NCBI GenBank assembly: GCA_002505775.1
Contig: DAVY01000017.1
Span: 45,531 to 92,902 of the forward strand
Direction of reading: 5' to 3'
Length of the DNA stretch: 47,372 nt
Source of the DNA: Euryarchaeota archaeon UBA130
Lineage (GTDB): Archaea; Thermoplasmatota; Poseidoniia; Poseidoniales; Thalassarchaeaceae
Positions 8,252-17,754 of this stretch are shown piece after piece (positions within the stretch are counted from its first letter, which is position 1; every line of letters starts with the position of its first letter). A program made the position numbers and the translations under genes. Below the pieces are notes generated by a model that saw only the letters and a list, made by a program, of their open reading frames with translations, searched no databases and was not told the origin of the DNA.

Positions 8252-9034
8252 ATGGGACCCTCACGCGAGGACATGGAATATTCCCCGGGCGACATGCTCC
8301 CTCGTGCTGAGCTTCGTGGATTGATTGGGCATATCAGGGGGAGATTGTTACTACTTACTGCCATATTCTTAATCGGTCTTGTCGGAGGATACCCGTTTTC
8401 AGGAAAGGTCATTGAGGGCTTATTAAACTCGACCGCATACAAACCGGAGAATGTGGAGGTCGTCATACTCCATCCTATGGAAGCAGTCCTGATTAGACTG
8501 AGGATGGGAGTACATCTAGGTGCGATATTGTCAGTCTTATTTCTTGTTGGAGATATTTCATGGAACGGTAGGAAGATATTCTCTGAGGCAAAGAGGGTGG
8601 CTTACACAGGAAAGGGGAGTCTGTCAGGCCTGATTGTGATTGTCCTTTTTTCATTGCTATTAGCATTGACTGGGTCTTTGTATTCACACGAAGTTTTGGT
8701 ACCTTTCCTTCTTGACTATCTCTCCGAGGACGCTGCTTCTGCGAATCTAAGCTCTACTTGGCAACTTAGGTCTTGGATTGGCTTCATAGTTGGCCTTTAC
8801 TTCGCTTCTATCGTAGGATTTCAGGTCCCATTGCTCACATGGATACTACTACGAAACCGGATAATCAATGTCGACTCGATGACGCGTAATAGAGGGGTGA
8901 TGTGGTTCCTTGGGATGGGCTTCGGAGCTTTCCTGTCCCCTCCGGATCCAATCTCAATGTTCCTAGTGGCTGGACCAGTTCTCATATTACTGGAGTTTGT
9001 TTTGATTCTCCATGTGATGACTAATCGAGATTGA
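8252..9034 (+). CDS. tatC: TatC, twin-arginine protein translocase subunit
   Basis: Multi-pass receptor of the Tat pathway, which exports folded proteins. Six hydrophobic segments are visible. The signature FLSPPDPISMFLVAGPVLILLE (residues split here as FLSPPDP and ISMFLVAG) matches the TatC ISPPDPFTQ region before the last helix. The 260-aa length is typical. The first cytoplasmic loop, which in other TatC proteins reads like LYxxERR and reads the signal peptide, is here IFSEAKRVAYTGKG, a divergent version. No tatA is adjacent. The gene converges with the UMF1 permease gene and overlaps it by 14 bases. Confidence 0.88.
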   Translation: MGPSREDMEYSPGDMLPRAELRGLIGHIRGRLLLLTAIFLIGLVGGYPFSGKVIEGLLNSTAYKPENVEVVILHPMEAVLIRLRMGVHLGAILSVLFLVGDISWNGRKIFSEAKRVAYTGKGSLSGLIVIVLFSLLLALTGSLYSHEVLVPFLLDYLSEDAASANLSSTWQLRSWIGFIVGLYFASIVGFQVPLLTWILLRNRIINVDSMTRNRGVMWFLGMGFGAFLSPPDPISMFLVAGPVLILLEFVLILHVMTNRD

Positions 9035-10796
9035 TTCCCCTGTTTCTAGCATCTTCCGCTCTAGCATCAGCACGTCCCTGCTCAACGTCAACGTACCTCA
9101 TCAGGAATACGCCTATTGCAATTAAGACAGCTATACTGAGAACTCCGACCCTACTGTCGAACATTACAGTCATAGTTGCGTATAGAAGTGGCCCAACTGC
9201 CGCCGCTACCTTTCCGAAGAATCCAAAGAATCCAAAGAATTCTGTGCTCCTTGTTTCAGGAATCATCTGTCCGAAGATGCTCCTGGAAAGGCCCTGTGAT
9301 CCTCCAAATAATGTCCCAATCATACATCCCAGAATCAAGAATTGCGTTCCTATCGCTATTCCAAGTGGTTCCCAGACATACTTCCTTACCGTCTCTGGAA
9401 TTACATCTAATGCTCCATCGCCTAGATTTGTCGGATGATCTATCCCCACGTTCGTTGATCCATCCAAAGGTCCGCCGGAGACACTGATGCTGAATCTTGA
9501 GTCTGTTATCGATTCTAGGATGTCGGCGACATCCCCATCGACTGGGAACAATAGCTGAGTATCAGAGTCTTCTCCGTAAGCCCACTTGTAAGTCTCAGTA
9601 GCTTCATCTAACTCGACTGGCAACATTCCTGAGAAATCGCCAGCCCACTTTTGCTCGTCGAACTCGCCTTCTTCGAAATCTAGCTTTTGGGCTATCTCAC
9701 TAGCAAGGTAATTGACATGAACCTCATATGATTGAGACTCATCGTTCCATTCGTACATTACCTCAAACTCATCGTGTGAATCGAGCTCCAGTGGTGCGAA
9801 CCCTAAGATTGCAAAGCTGAGTACTAGCCAACCTACCAGAGAAGCATTCAGAGCACGCTTCGTCCCCCAAGCATGTGCTAAGATAGTGAACCCATAGGCG
9901 CATGGCCAAGCGACGAATTGGATAGCTACTATAGTAATCATCAACTCTGTAGTAGTGACTCCTAATACGACTGCACCGAATATTGGGCCAACAGCCCATA
10001 CGGTGTTTATGGCATCAATAAAGAAGAAGTATGCCAGCATGTACGTAAATAGTGTCCTGAACTTATCATACTCCTTGAGAGTCTGCCAGACTTGGGCATA
10101 AGCCTCCTTAACTGTTGGTACGTCTTTGTCATTCTCCATCGGAGGTTCTGGCACGTATTTGAACGTAAAAAGTGCGAAGCCGAACCACCATACTCCGGAC
10201 GAAGCGAGACAGAATCTTATCACCGCGTCTCCCCCAATGCCCAATACTAATCCCAAGTGGACGACTAACAGTAGACCTCCTCCCAGATATCCATATGCAT
10301 ACGCCCTGTTGGAGATACTGTCCATCTCTTCATCCTTGCCAAGGTGTGGCAACAGTGCATTGTAGAATACACCAGCAGCATTCAGACCTATGTTTGCAAT
10401 GAAGTAAAAGATAAGGAGCCATATCCATTCGTTACCGTCTCCTGCAAGGAAGTCAAATCCAAGTAGGAACGTTGATCCCGCACCAACATAGGTCAATATT
10501 CTTAGCCAACTCATTTTGACTGGCTTGTAATCTGCTATGACTCCTAAGGCTGGAGCAATTATGGCGACCGCCCAAGTACCAAATGCCACTAGATAGGCGA
10601 TTAATGCGTCTCCCTCCATTGTTATACCCGCAATAGTGGTATTCAGGCCATTTGCCTCTAGGAAAAGGTAAGCGAACCAAGTGGGGAATATTGCAGAAAC
10701 TACACTTGTCTCAAATGACGACTTTCCCCAATCATACATACAATATCCTCGCACTTCTAATGGGTTGGACGCGCGGTCTAGTTCTGCTTCTGTCAT
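9021..10796 (-). CDS. MFS permease, UMF1 / Atg22-like family, with large inserted domain
   Basis: Twelve-helix-type membrane transporter of the UMF1 family, whose members export amino acids or other small solutes. The family opening is clear (RGYCMYDWGKSSFETSVVSAIFPTWF). The later motif QGLSRSIFGQMIPETRSTEFFGFFGFFGKVAA matches the QxLSRSxxxxLIP..EFFG region (quoted here in pieces: QGLSRSIFGQMIP and EFFGFFGFFGK). At 591 aa it is about 150 aa longer than usual. The surplus is a soluble acidic segment at about residues 337-475 between two helices (VMYEWNDESQSYEVHVNY onward). A triple FFG repeat replaces the usual FFG-Y/L-xxFGK. The ATG at 10796 is clear. Confidence 0.85.
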   Translation of the reverse strand: MTEAELDRASNPLEVRGYCMYDWGKSSFETSVVSAIFPTWFAYLFLEANGLNTTIAGITMEGDALIAYLVAFGTWAVAIIAPALGVIADYKPVKMSWLRILTYVGAGSTFLLGFDFLAGDGNEWIWLLIFYFIANIGLNAAGVFYNALLPHLGKDEEMDSISNRAYAYGYLGGGLLLVVHLGLVLGIGGDAVIRFCLASSGVWWFGFALFTFKYVPEPPMENDKDVPTVKEAYAQVWQTLKEYDKFRTLFTYMLAYFFFIDAINTVWAVGPIFGAVVLGVTTTELMITIVAIQFVAWPCAYGFTILAHAWGTKRALNASLVGWLVLSFAILGFAPLELDSHDEFEVMYEWNDESQSYEVHVNYLASEIAQKLDFEEGEFDEQKWAGDFSGMLPVELDEATETYKWAYGEDSDTQLLFPVDGDVADILESITDSRFSISVSGGPLDGSTNVGIDHPTNLGDGALDVIPETVRKYVWEPLGIAIGTQFLILGCMIGTLFGGSQGLSRSIFGQMIPETRSTEFFGFFGFFGKVAAAVGPLLYATMTVMFDSRVGVLSIAVLIAIGVFLMRYVDVEQGRADARAEDARNRGINLD

Positions 10797-10872
10797 GACA
10801 ATACCTAAGCTTCGTAGAGGCAGAGAGGTAATGAGTATTGTTGCGTCACTATAATTTCTCAGATTGCATTAA

Positions 10873-12012
10873 TTGCCCCCACACCTTCGGCAACACAGTA
10901 GACATATGTGGAACCAGCCCCCTGAGAATTCTTTGCATGCCCTGAAGCATGGGATGGATTTCTCTGATGGGGTTGAGTTTGATGTCAGGATGGATGCAGA
11001 CGGTGAGCTTGTAATTTACCATGACGAGGCACTACCAAAAAAAGGACCATTGAGGCCTAGATGCATCGAGAATATCCACACATCCGATTTGAGAAATGAG
11101 GGGGTTTTGACTCTTCAGGAGGTTATTGATGATAGGAAATTCCTAGAAAATTGGCAGTCTGGATGTAAAACAGTGGATATTGAAATAAAGATGCCACATC
11201 CTGTTGTCGGAAAATCCCATAATGAACATCTAAAGATGATAATGCGGAAGATTTCATTGATGACTCAAGATTTGCATCTAGCCCCTAGATCGACGATAGT
11301 AACGAGTTTCTCACCAGAGATCGCAAAGGCATCTAGGGAATGTGAGTTTGGAATACCTGTAACTCAACTAGTTCCCAAAATCCGACCCTGGGGGAGACAT
11401 TGGAGGGTGAAGAAGTTCTTCGCCGTACCTCAATTTTTCTTGACATCTGTCCCATCAATAGCAGACAAATTCAGAGATGAAGGTATGGAATCTGTGGGAA
11501 TGGCCGTAGAGTATCTAAGTGGGTGGGAGAGATATGCTAGGTTAGGTAGGTCCGTGGGCCTCAAAGGTAAGGGCCTTGCTAGGCTACATCAATCTTTGAG
11601 AGGCATGGGGGCTTTCGTTTGGCCCGCACCTCTGCACCTTGAAGATCGACTTTTGGGAGCTGGAGTTTCAATAGTTACAGACCACTTGAATCCAGAGGTT
11701 CTGAACAAGCCCGATGGTAGTTTTAGATGGCCACGCCCTGCTAGTCAACCACTAGATGAAGAGTGGTCAGATAGGCTTTCTAAATCTTCTTCTGAGGACT
11801 TGGGGGACCTGATGTCTGAGGCCAGTGGCTCCCTTCCATACTGGTCTGAGATGGAAGATATTAGGAAATCTGAGATGATACTCCAGCAGGGTAGGAGAAT
11901 GAATTGGGATGGCTCTGAAAATAGCTGGATAAATAAACTGGAAGATGGGATCCCATGGGGTAGCCCGAGGATAATCGGTCACAGAGGGGCTGGGAAGACT
12001 CATGGGGTGTAG
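10873..12012 (+). CDS. Glycerophosphodiester phosphodiesterase-like TIM barrel, apparently permuted
   Basis: GDPD enzymes cleave glycerophosphodiesters to glycerol-3-phosphate and an alcohol. Recognisable parts in order are PENSLHAL (17-24), VEFDVRMDADGELVIYHDE (34-52, with Glu35, Asp37 and His50), VDIEIKM (101-107), TIVTSFSPEI (141-150) and the final barrel strand GVSIVTDHLNPEVL (264-277). The catalytic His-Arg strand that normally opens the fold (IxHRGxxxxxPENT) is missing from the N-terminus. Instead a perfect match, IIGHRGAGKTHGV, forms the last 13 residues (His370-Arg371) after a roughly 85-aa linker. This looks like a circular permutation. The start is TTG 10873, bounded by an in-frame stop, or ATG 10906; neither restores an N-terminal HRG. 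The stop is immediately followed by the convergent scpB stop. Confidence 0.72.
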   Translation: MPPHLRQHSRHMWNQPPENSLHALKHGMDFSDGVEFDVRMDADGELVIYHDEALPKKGPLRPRCIENIHTSDLRNEGVLTLQEVIDDRKFLENWQSGCKTVDIEIKMPHPVVGKSHNEHLKMIMRKISLMTQDLHLAPRSTIVTSFSPEIAKASRECEFGIPVTQLVPKIRPWGRHWRVKKFFAVPQFFLTSVPSIADKFRDEGMESVGMAVEYLSGWERYARLGRSVGLKGKGLARLHQSLRGMGAFVWPAPLHLEDRLLGAGVSIVTDHLNPEVLNKPDGSFRWPRPASQPLDEEWSDRLSKSSSEDLGDLMSEASGSLPYWSEMEDIRKSEMILQQGRRMNWDGSENSWINKLEDGIPWGSPRIIGHRGAGKTHGV

Positions 12013-12639
12013 TTATTCCTCGGCCTGAGCATCAATTTCTATCTCTTTGTCTTCTCCTGTGAACTCTGAAATTGTCATTTGCTCATCGGGAGCGAGCGAG
12101 GCTGCCAGCTGTGCACTGGTTAGGCCCAGTTTCGATGCCTCCTCCCTGAACCAAGTCCTTACTTTTCTATATTCTATTTCAGGGCAGCCAAAGTACTCAG
12201 CAAACCTCCTTGTTGTAGTAAGTCTCCTAGTGAGGCCGTCTCTCCTCTTATCGATGAGCCCCAGGCTAGCAAGATCCCTGACATGATCGTACGCTTTCGG
12301 GCCAAGCATGTCCCTTAGCTGTGCTTGGGGCATGGGTTGATGGTATGCTATCAGAGCTGCGGCGGGAAGCAACCTCTGTGGAATTTCTGGTTTGAATGAC
12401 TCGGGCAATGATGGGGAGATTTCTGGCTTTACTTCAATAATCCATCGCCCTGTAACTTCTGTGAGTTGTAATGCGCTTGACTTCCTCGTGGCCATCATCG
12501 ACTTTAGTTCCTGTAGTCCCTCTGCAATCTGAAAGTTCCTCAAAGAAAGCAAAGAGGCCAATTCATCGACTGACATGGATTTCCCAGCACCGAATAAAAT
12601 AGCCTCCAGTAATGTGTGGATTTCTGGTTTACTGCTCAT
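12013..12639 (-). CDS. scpB: ScpB, condensin winged-helix subunit
   Basis: Segregation and condensation protein B dimerises and binds ScpA in the SMC complex that organises chromosomes. The 208-aa protein has two winged-helix domains. It begins IHTLLEAILFGAGKSMSVDELA, quoted as two parts: IHTLLEAILFGAG and KSMSVDELA. The second domain carries the family hallmark LTRRLTTTRRFAEYFGCP. A short acidic tail follows (EFTGEDKEIEIDAQAEE). It overlaps the 3' end of scpA by 11 bases and ends one base from the GDPD-like gene on the other strand. It is the last gene of the smc-scpA-scpB unit. Confidence 0.93.
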   Translation of the reverse strand: MSSKPEIHTLLEAILFGAGKSMSVDELASLLSLRNFQIAEGLQELKSMMATRKSSALQLTEVTGRWIIEVKPEISPSLPESFKPEIPQRLLPAAALIAYHQPMPQAQLRDMLGPKAYDHVRDLASLGLIDKRRDGLTRRLTTTRRFAEYFGCPEIEYRKVRTWFREEASKLGLTSAQLAASLAPDEQMTISEFTGEDKEIEIDAQAEE

Positions 12640-13633
12640 TCGTAATCACCCCTACTTCTCCCGGGTGGAGCTTGGCGGTCAACTCAGCAAAGCTGTCTTC
12701 TCCTTCCCAAAGAGGAGCGATACTGACCTTCCCATTCCTTCCGGGCTCCTGTGAGATCTCAGTGTAGCCTCTATTTGTGAGGAAAAGTGCAGATACTAGG
12801 GCGGTTACCTGAGCCTCTGATCTAGCCTCATCGGGCCCCACCCCAGAGTCAACAGCTAGTCCCATTAGATGCTCAGATACCTCGTTTAAGGACACTGCCT
12901 CCTTTTGGCCCTCGGATCTAGACCGGAGTGCGTTCCATGTTCTTTCTAAATCGCCTTCCAAATCTTCGACATGGAGGCTCCCACTGAATCTCTCGCGTGC
13001 TGTTGAAAGCGCCTCTCTCCTCTCTTGGGCAATTCTTTCTCTGGTCCTCTGCTCCTCCGCCAGTCTCCCGGCTTCCTGTAATCCCATTAGTAATTCTCCA
13101 AGAGTCACGGGACGACCTTCTTCCCGGTGGACCCTGCCCTCGAAAATTGATGGTAGCACGTCGTCGGCCGCACCTGAAAGTACTCCAACCGAGAAGTTGT
13201 AATCTTCATCATCGAATTCGGTCTCCCACCCTCCTTCGAAATCCCAAGTATCATCTTCCTCGAAATCAAGCGCTCTTTCTTGCTTTTCAATCAGGGACGA
13301 CGCTTGATTTCTCAAAATGGCCCAGGCCATCCTGATCAGCCTCCCACAGGTTGGGAGATCAATATTCTCGGATTTTTCTATCCTTGATGAAAACATCTCC
13401 AAAAAACTGGACAGGTCTACATCCCAAGGGTCTAAATCGGTACTTTGGAACATCTGAAAAACTAGAGCAACGGATCTGTCGAATGGGTCTATCAGGAATT
13501 GGTGTTCAGCTTCTTCCATGCCGGCTAGTTCTGAAATCCTGTCTAGATACTTGCTGGTAGACAGGTCTGGTTCTCCACCCAATAGCCTTGAGACGATATC
13601 GTCCCTCATTGCCTGACCGTCCAAAACCGACAT
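12629..13633 (-). CDS. scpA: ScpA, kleisin subunit of the SMC complex
   Basis: The kleisin bridges the two SMC heads and carries ScpB. The N-terminal SMC-neck-binding helices are visible (IDPFDRSVALVFQMFQ, then DLDPWDVDLSSFLEMF), as is a central acidic linker with EEDDTWDFEGGWETEF. A C-terminal winged helix (about 235-334) should contact the SMC cap. A GTG at 13648 overlaps the smc stop as GTGA, but GAGGTG lies eight bases before the ATG at 13633 (MSVLDGQ), so that ATG is taken as the start. The protein is then 334 aa, somewhat longer than bacterial ScpA (about 250 aa) because of the middle linker. Confidence 0.92.
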   Translation of the reverse strand: MSVLDGQAMRDDIVSRLLGGEPDLSTSKYLDRISELAGMEEAEHQFLIDPFDRSVALVFQMFQSTDLDPWDVDLSSFLEMFSSRIEKSENIDLPTCGRLIRMAWAILRNQASSLIEKQERALDFEEDDTWDFEGGWETEFDDEDYNFSVGVLSGAADDVLPSIFEGRVHREEGRPVTLGELLMGLQEAGRLAEEQRTRERIAQERREALSTARERFSGSLHVEDLEGDLERTWNALRSRSEGQKEAVSLNEVSEHLMGLAVDSGVGPDEARSEAQVTALVSALFLTNRGYTEISQEPGRNGKVSIAPLWEGEDSFAELTAKLHPGEVGVITNEQ

Positions 13634-13644
13634 TGGCAAACACC

Positions 13645-16600
13645 TCACTCAACATCCACTTGTTGTGGATCCTCCTCCGGAGCTTCGTTTTCGTCTTGAG
13701 AATCATGGAAGATAACCTTCTCCTTCTCATCAATATCTTCCGTCCATTCCTCTGTTCTCTCCCTAAGGGACTCGATTACTTGGTCTTCAGCGCCTGCGTT
13801 TTCTATTACTTCACTCTCCCCCAAGGAATCTAGGCCCGCTCTCTCAGCCAATCCGCCCAAGCTAGCCGGAGTCTGCAGAGGCTCTGGTACCTTGGGCATG
13901 TTACTTGGATCAGGTAATTCTGGCATGGAATCCTTCTCTGCCTTGGACTCCTCTTGAGCCTTCTTCTCAGCCTCGAGCTCCTCACTGAGTTCTATTGCGG
14001 CGGCCCTGTCGAAATCGGTTATTCTCCTACTGCAACCGTCTCCTGCATGAGTAATCCCGATGTGATGATCGGCAAGTGATAAGCTCACTTTTCTAAGTGT
14101 GACCATAATGAATTGTGCCCTTTCACTCCTAATTCTGCATAGGGTTGCAATCCTTCCAGAATTGAATGGATCGAGATTTTGATCAACTTCATCGAAGTAA
14201 TAAAACGGGCTTGGCTCATAGTCCTGAATTGCAAAAATCAATGCGAGGGCAGCCATAGACTTCTCTCCTCCTGAGAGGGCGGATCTCCTAGTGTTCCTAC
14301 TCTTACCCGGAGGGACACAAGCCATCTCAAGGCCACCTTCAAACGGATTCTTACTATTCTCTAGTCTTAGCTTTCCTGAGCCTGATGGTTGTAGAATTTC
14401 ATAGACTCGGCTGAAATTATTGTTTACATGCTCAAATACTGTCATAAATCGAGTTTTTCTTTCATTTTCGAGTTGTTCTGAAATGCTTACCAGGTGGTCC
14501 CTCCTAGCTCTAAGTGTCTTACCATCCTCCATCAGTGCGGCTATTCTTTCTGCAGTTTCGTCATATTGGTCAATTGCTAGCATGTTCACGTTACCAAGGT
14601 TGCCGAGGCGGCGTTCGAGCCCCTGCATCGCTCTCTCCGCCTCGGCTATTGTTGGTAGTTGAATATCATCTGATGGAATCTCGACGCCTGCTTCCTCTAA
14701 CTCTTGAGCTGTTTCTTTTGCCGCATTGGTTTTCTGACTTATCTGAGCATTCAGTTCGTCGATTCTCGATTTTATGGTCACTCTGTCTTTGGAGAGTTGG
14801 TCTAGGGTTGCTCTTAGACTGGCTCTCTCTTCGACTAGTTCGTCCCGTCTGTTTGTCAGAATTCTGTGTTCTTCATCAAACTGTTCTGACTTGCCCTTGA
14901 GATCCACTAATTCTGCCTTTGATGCCGAGATAGAAGACTCTAATTTAGAAATCATAAGTTCCGAGGAGTTGATTTCTCCCTCGTGCTTTGAGATTCTAGC
15001 TTCTAAGTCAGAGACCCTCTGTTCCATCATTGAAATTTGACTTTCGTTGGTGGCAATTGACGATTCACATGATAGTCTTTCCCTCTCAGCCTCAGTTCTC
15101 TTTCTCTCAGCGCCTCTGAGTATCTCAGAGAGATGATCTGGAGTATTGTCCTGAAGGGCTTCTGCTGCCTCAGTTCTTCCCTTAAGCGAACTATCTAAGT
15201 CTTGCTTGGCCTCCTCACACAATGATATCATTCTAGTCCTATTTTCCTCGCTTTCTTTGAGCTCTTTTCTGGATGATATCATTCTACCTTCAATTTCAGA
15301 AAGTGATTTGTTGGCCCTCTCCAAGTCCGACTTCCAGTTTCTGAGCTTGACTGAGTGATCGCTCCCGTCGACATTATTGATTCGATCCCTAAGTGACTGT
15401 AGATTGAGCATAGTCTCTCTGAGTGCGGCATCGACAGTGGAATACAGAAGGTTTGCTTCTTGGACAATCATTTCATGCCTGTCTATGCTAGAGCTACTAC
15501 CTGTCCCCCCTCCGAATGAGGGCCTGTTTCCACGAGATGTAGAGCCCCCGGTCATTGCCCCGGAGCTCTCAATGAGGGAGCCATCCAATGTAACCATCCT
15601 AACTCCTCCCATATTCTTTCTGGCAACTTCCATTGAGTCGACCAGCAGAGTGTTTCTGCTTGCATAAATTACCGCAGTTTCGACTTCTTGATCGTAATCT
15701 AGGAGATCTTGTGCAAATCCAATTATTCCCGGATTTCTAGCCACGAGGAGGGTCCTTCCTTGTGGCCTCGAAACCTTCAGCTTGTTGAGTGGTAAGAAGG
15801 TCGCTCTTCCCCCACTGTTTTGCCTAAGCCACTTGATGCACTTCGAGGCTACTTCGTCGTCCCTGACTACTATGCTCCTGAGTCCATTTCCTAATGCGGT
15901 GGCTAGTGCCTCCTCATGGGAAGGATTCTTTGGAGCTGTCAGTTCGCCCAAAGTCCCTAGGATTCCGGATATTTCTCCGCTCTCCCTGAGTCTGGTCAAT
16001 GCCGCTATAGTCACTGCCGACCCGGGTGAGCTCGATCTCGCTTCCTGCCTTGCTTTAGCCTTACTAAGTTCCCTCTCTGCATCTCGGAGTTTTATCTCTG
16101 CTCTATCTCTATCAGATCTAAGCTCTGCCTCTTGCTTCTGAAGCTTCCTTAGATCGTCGGCCATGGATGACCTATCGGAATCTGGACCAGATTCCCTGAT
16201 CTCTGTACCTAAAAGCTCTAGATCGTCCCTTATCATTACCGCTTCCTCATATTTCTCCTCCAGATCGGCTAGATTTTCAGAAGCTAGCTGTGATGATTGC
16301 GATGCGCGGTCTGATTCTAGTTGGGCCTGTGCGTACGCATCTTGAGCCAGAGAGACCCGTTCGCTGGCCTTTCCTAGCGCCCTGTTGAGGTCCCTAGCAT
16401 ACTTGTCTCCAGACTCAATTGCCTTTCTTGCATCGGACTCCTCCTTTGCGGCGTCAACTAGTGACTGATTTGTTTCGGCCAATGAGATCTTGGCATTTTC
16501 AAGGCTCTTGACCGACTCTTCCCAAGCAATTTTAGCTTTCTCAAGTTCCTTAGTTAGTGTTGTAATCTCCTCATTTGAGCTTGTGATTATCTTCCTCTGA

Positions 16601-17568
16601 TCGCCGATTCTGTCGGTTCCGGTTTCGATATCAATCTCATGCTTCCTGATGCTCTCCATTATCCGCTGAGCATCACCAGCCAAGGCCTTTCTTAGCTCCG
16701 CTTCAACCGACACTAATTCTGTATCAAACTTATCCAGTTTCTTATTCCCATCCGCTAATGATGACCCCAGAGATCTGACCTTCTCCGAATAGTCGGATCT
16801 TTCTTTGCCCAACAAGGAAACCTCGTCCAGTCTATTCCTGTATCTGGACTGATAAAGTATCACTCTGGACTTATCGAAATCCTGCTTTAGGTCTTTGTAC
16901 TTGAGCGCCTGCTCCCTCTCCTTTGAGAGTTGCTTGAGTTGCTTTTTCTTGTCGTCTTCCAAGAGGTCGATTGTCTCTATGCTACTCTCGACATGCTTTC
17001 TTTGGGTGTTTGCTCTGCGGATTTCATCGTCGTATGCCGTCACTCCGGCTACTTCTTCCAGGACCCCTCTTCGCTTGTGCGGAGTCATTGTTGCCAGATT
17101 TGTCACGTCACCCTGCAGGACAATGTTGTAGCCGTCACCCCTCAGTCCTGCTTCGGCGAGAACCCTCCTCATCTCTGTAGCAGTTGAGGGCTTCTCTCCT
17201 ATTCTGAATGATGAGATGGGCTCACCTTTTCTGTTTAGTCTGACCGATCTGGTGAATGAAACCTCATCATCATCAATCCTGAGGCGCCTCCTTCCATCAT
17301 GTTCTGGGACATTTGCGAAAACTAGTGTGACAGACATGTGTTTAGCAGCTTTACCTCGCCCACCTCCGTTGAATATCAATTCAGACACATTGGAAGCCCT
17401 GAGGGCCTTGGTTGATTTTGGGCCAAGAACAAACTGTATGGCATCACCCGAGTTTGACTTTCCACTTCCATTTGGACCTGTTATTGCCGTGAATCCCTCG
17501 TCAAATGGAATGACCATCTCGCCACCGAATGATTTGAAGTTCTCGACTTCTATTCTTTTGAGATGCAT
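13645..17568 (-). CDS. smc: SMC, chromosome condensation ATPase
   Basis: Structural-maintenance-of-chromosomes ATPase and the core of the condensin-like complex. The N-terminal head has MHLKRIEVENFKSFGG and Walker A GPNGSGKSN. Long coiled coils flank a hinge (about 530-680, with ISGILGTLGELTAPKNPSHE and GGRATFLPLNKL). The C-terminal head has signature LSGGEKSMAALAL (about residue 1100) and Walker B FYYFDEVDQNLDP, where most SMCs have DEVDAALD. After the head comes a roughly 110-aa acidic, Pro/Glu-rich tail absent from typical 1,180-aa SMCs. ATG 17568 is preceded by GGTGAT at proper spacing; the upstream TTG 17589 is unlikely. It is first in the smc-scpA-scpB operon. Confidence 0.97.
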   Translation of the reverse strand: MHLKRIEVENFKSFGGEMVIPFDEGFTAITGPNGSGKSNSGDAIQFVLGPKSTKALRASNVSELIFNGGGRGKAAKHMSVTLVFANVPEHDGRRRLRIDDDEVSFTRSVRLNRKGEPISSFRIGEKPSTATEMRRVLAEAGLRGDGYNIVLQGDVTNLATMTPHKRRGVLEEVAGVTAYDDEIRRANTQRKHVESSIETIDLLEDDKKKQLKQLSKEREQALKYKDLKQDFDKSRVILYQSRYRNRLDEVSLLGKERSDYSEKVRSLGSSLADGNKKLDKFDTELVSVEAELRKALAGDAQRIMESIRKHEIDIETGTDRIGDQRKIITSSNEEITTLTKELEKAKIAWEESVKSLENAKISLAETNQSLVDAAKEESDARKAIESGDKYARDLNRALGKASERVSLAQDAYAQAQLESDRASQSSQLASENLADLEEKYEEAVMIRDDLELLGTEIRESGPDSDRSSMADDLRKLQKQEAELRSDRDRAEIKLRDAERELSKAKARQEARSSSPGSAVTIAALTRLRESGEISGILGTLGELTAPKNPSHEEALATALGNGLRSIVVRDDEVASKCIKWLRQNSGGRATFLPLNKLKVSRPQGRTLLVARNPGIIGFAQDLLDYDQEVETAVIYASRNTLLVDSMEVARKNMGGVRMVTLDGSLIESSGAMTGGSTSRGNRPSFGGGTGSSSSIDRHEMIVQEANLLYSTVDAALRETMLNLQSLRDRINNVDGSDHSVKLRNWKSDLERANKSLSEIEGRMISSRKELKESEENRTRMISLCEEAKQDLDSSLKGRTEAAEALQDNTPDHLSEILRGAERKRTEAERERLSCESSIATNESQISMMEQRVSDLEARISKHEGEINSSELMISKLESSISASKAELVDLKGKSEQFDEEHRILTNRRDELVEERASLRATLDQLSKDRVTIKSRIDELNAQISQKTNAAKETAQELEEAGVEIPSDDIQLPTIAEAERAMQGLERRLGNLGNVNMLAIDQYDETAERIAALMEDGKTLRARRDHLVSISEQLENERKTRFMTVFEHVNNNFSRVYEILQPSGSGKLRLENSKNPFEGGLEMACVPPGKSRNTRRSALSGGEKSMAALALIFAIQDYEPSPFYYFDEVDQNLDPFNSGRIATLCRIRSERAQFIMVTLRKVSLSLADHHIGITHAGDGCSRRITDFDRAAAIELSEELEAEKKAQEESKAEKDSMPELPDPSNMPKVPEPLQTPASLGGLAERAGLDSLGESEVIENAGAEDQVIESLRERTEEWTEDIDEKEKVIFHDSQDENEAPEEDPQQVDVE

Positions 17569-17754
17569 CCCATCACCTAATATCGGCAAAATTTTCCGCC
17601 GACACTAGACACGACCTCCATGCCTCTACGCCTATCAATGTTGAGGCTAACAAAAGCGCAGCATAACGATTAGAGAGAGTCTTATCGCCCGCCAAGAAGA
17701 TATTGCCATTGGACAAGATTCTAGGGTAACCGGTGCTGGCAATCATGAGGGTTA

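Noticed and set aside
8252..9034. A claim that TatC cannot read Tat signals because the loop Glu is missing
   Set aside because: The loop IFSEAKR still contains a Glu near a basic pair; by-eye alignment cannot tell whether it takes the place of the usual residue.
13700..17600. Several long open frames on the plus strand across the smc gene
   Set aside because: They are antisense to a clear coiled-coil ATPase; the Ser/Leu-rich products reflect the complementary codons of a Glu/Lys/Arg-rich protein.
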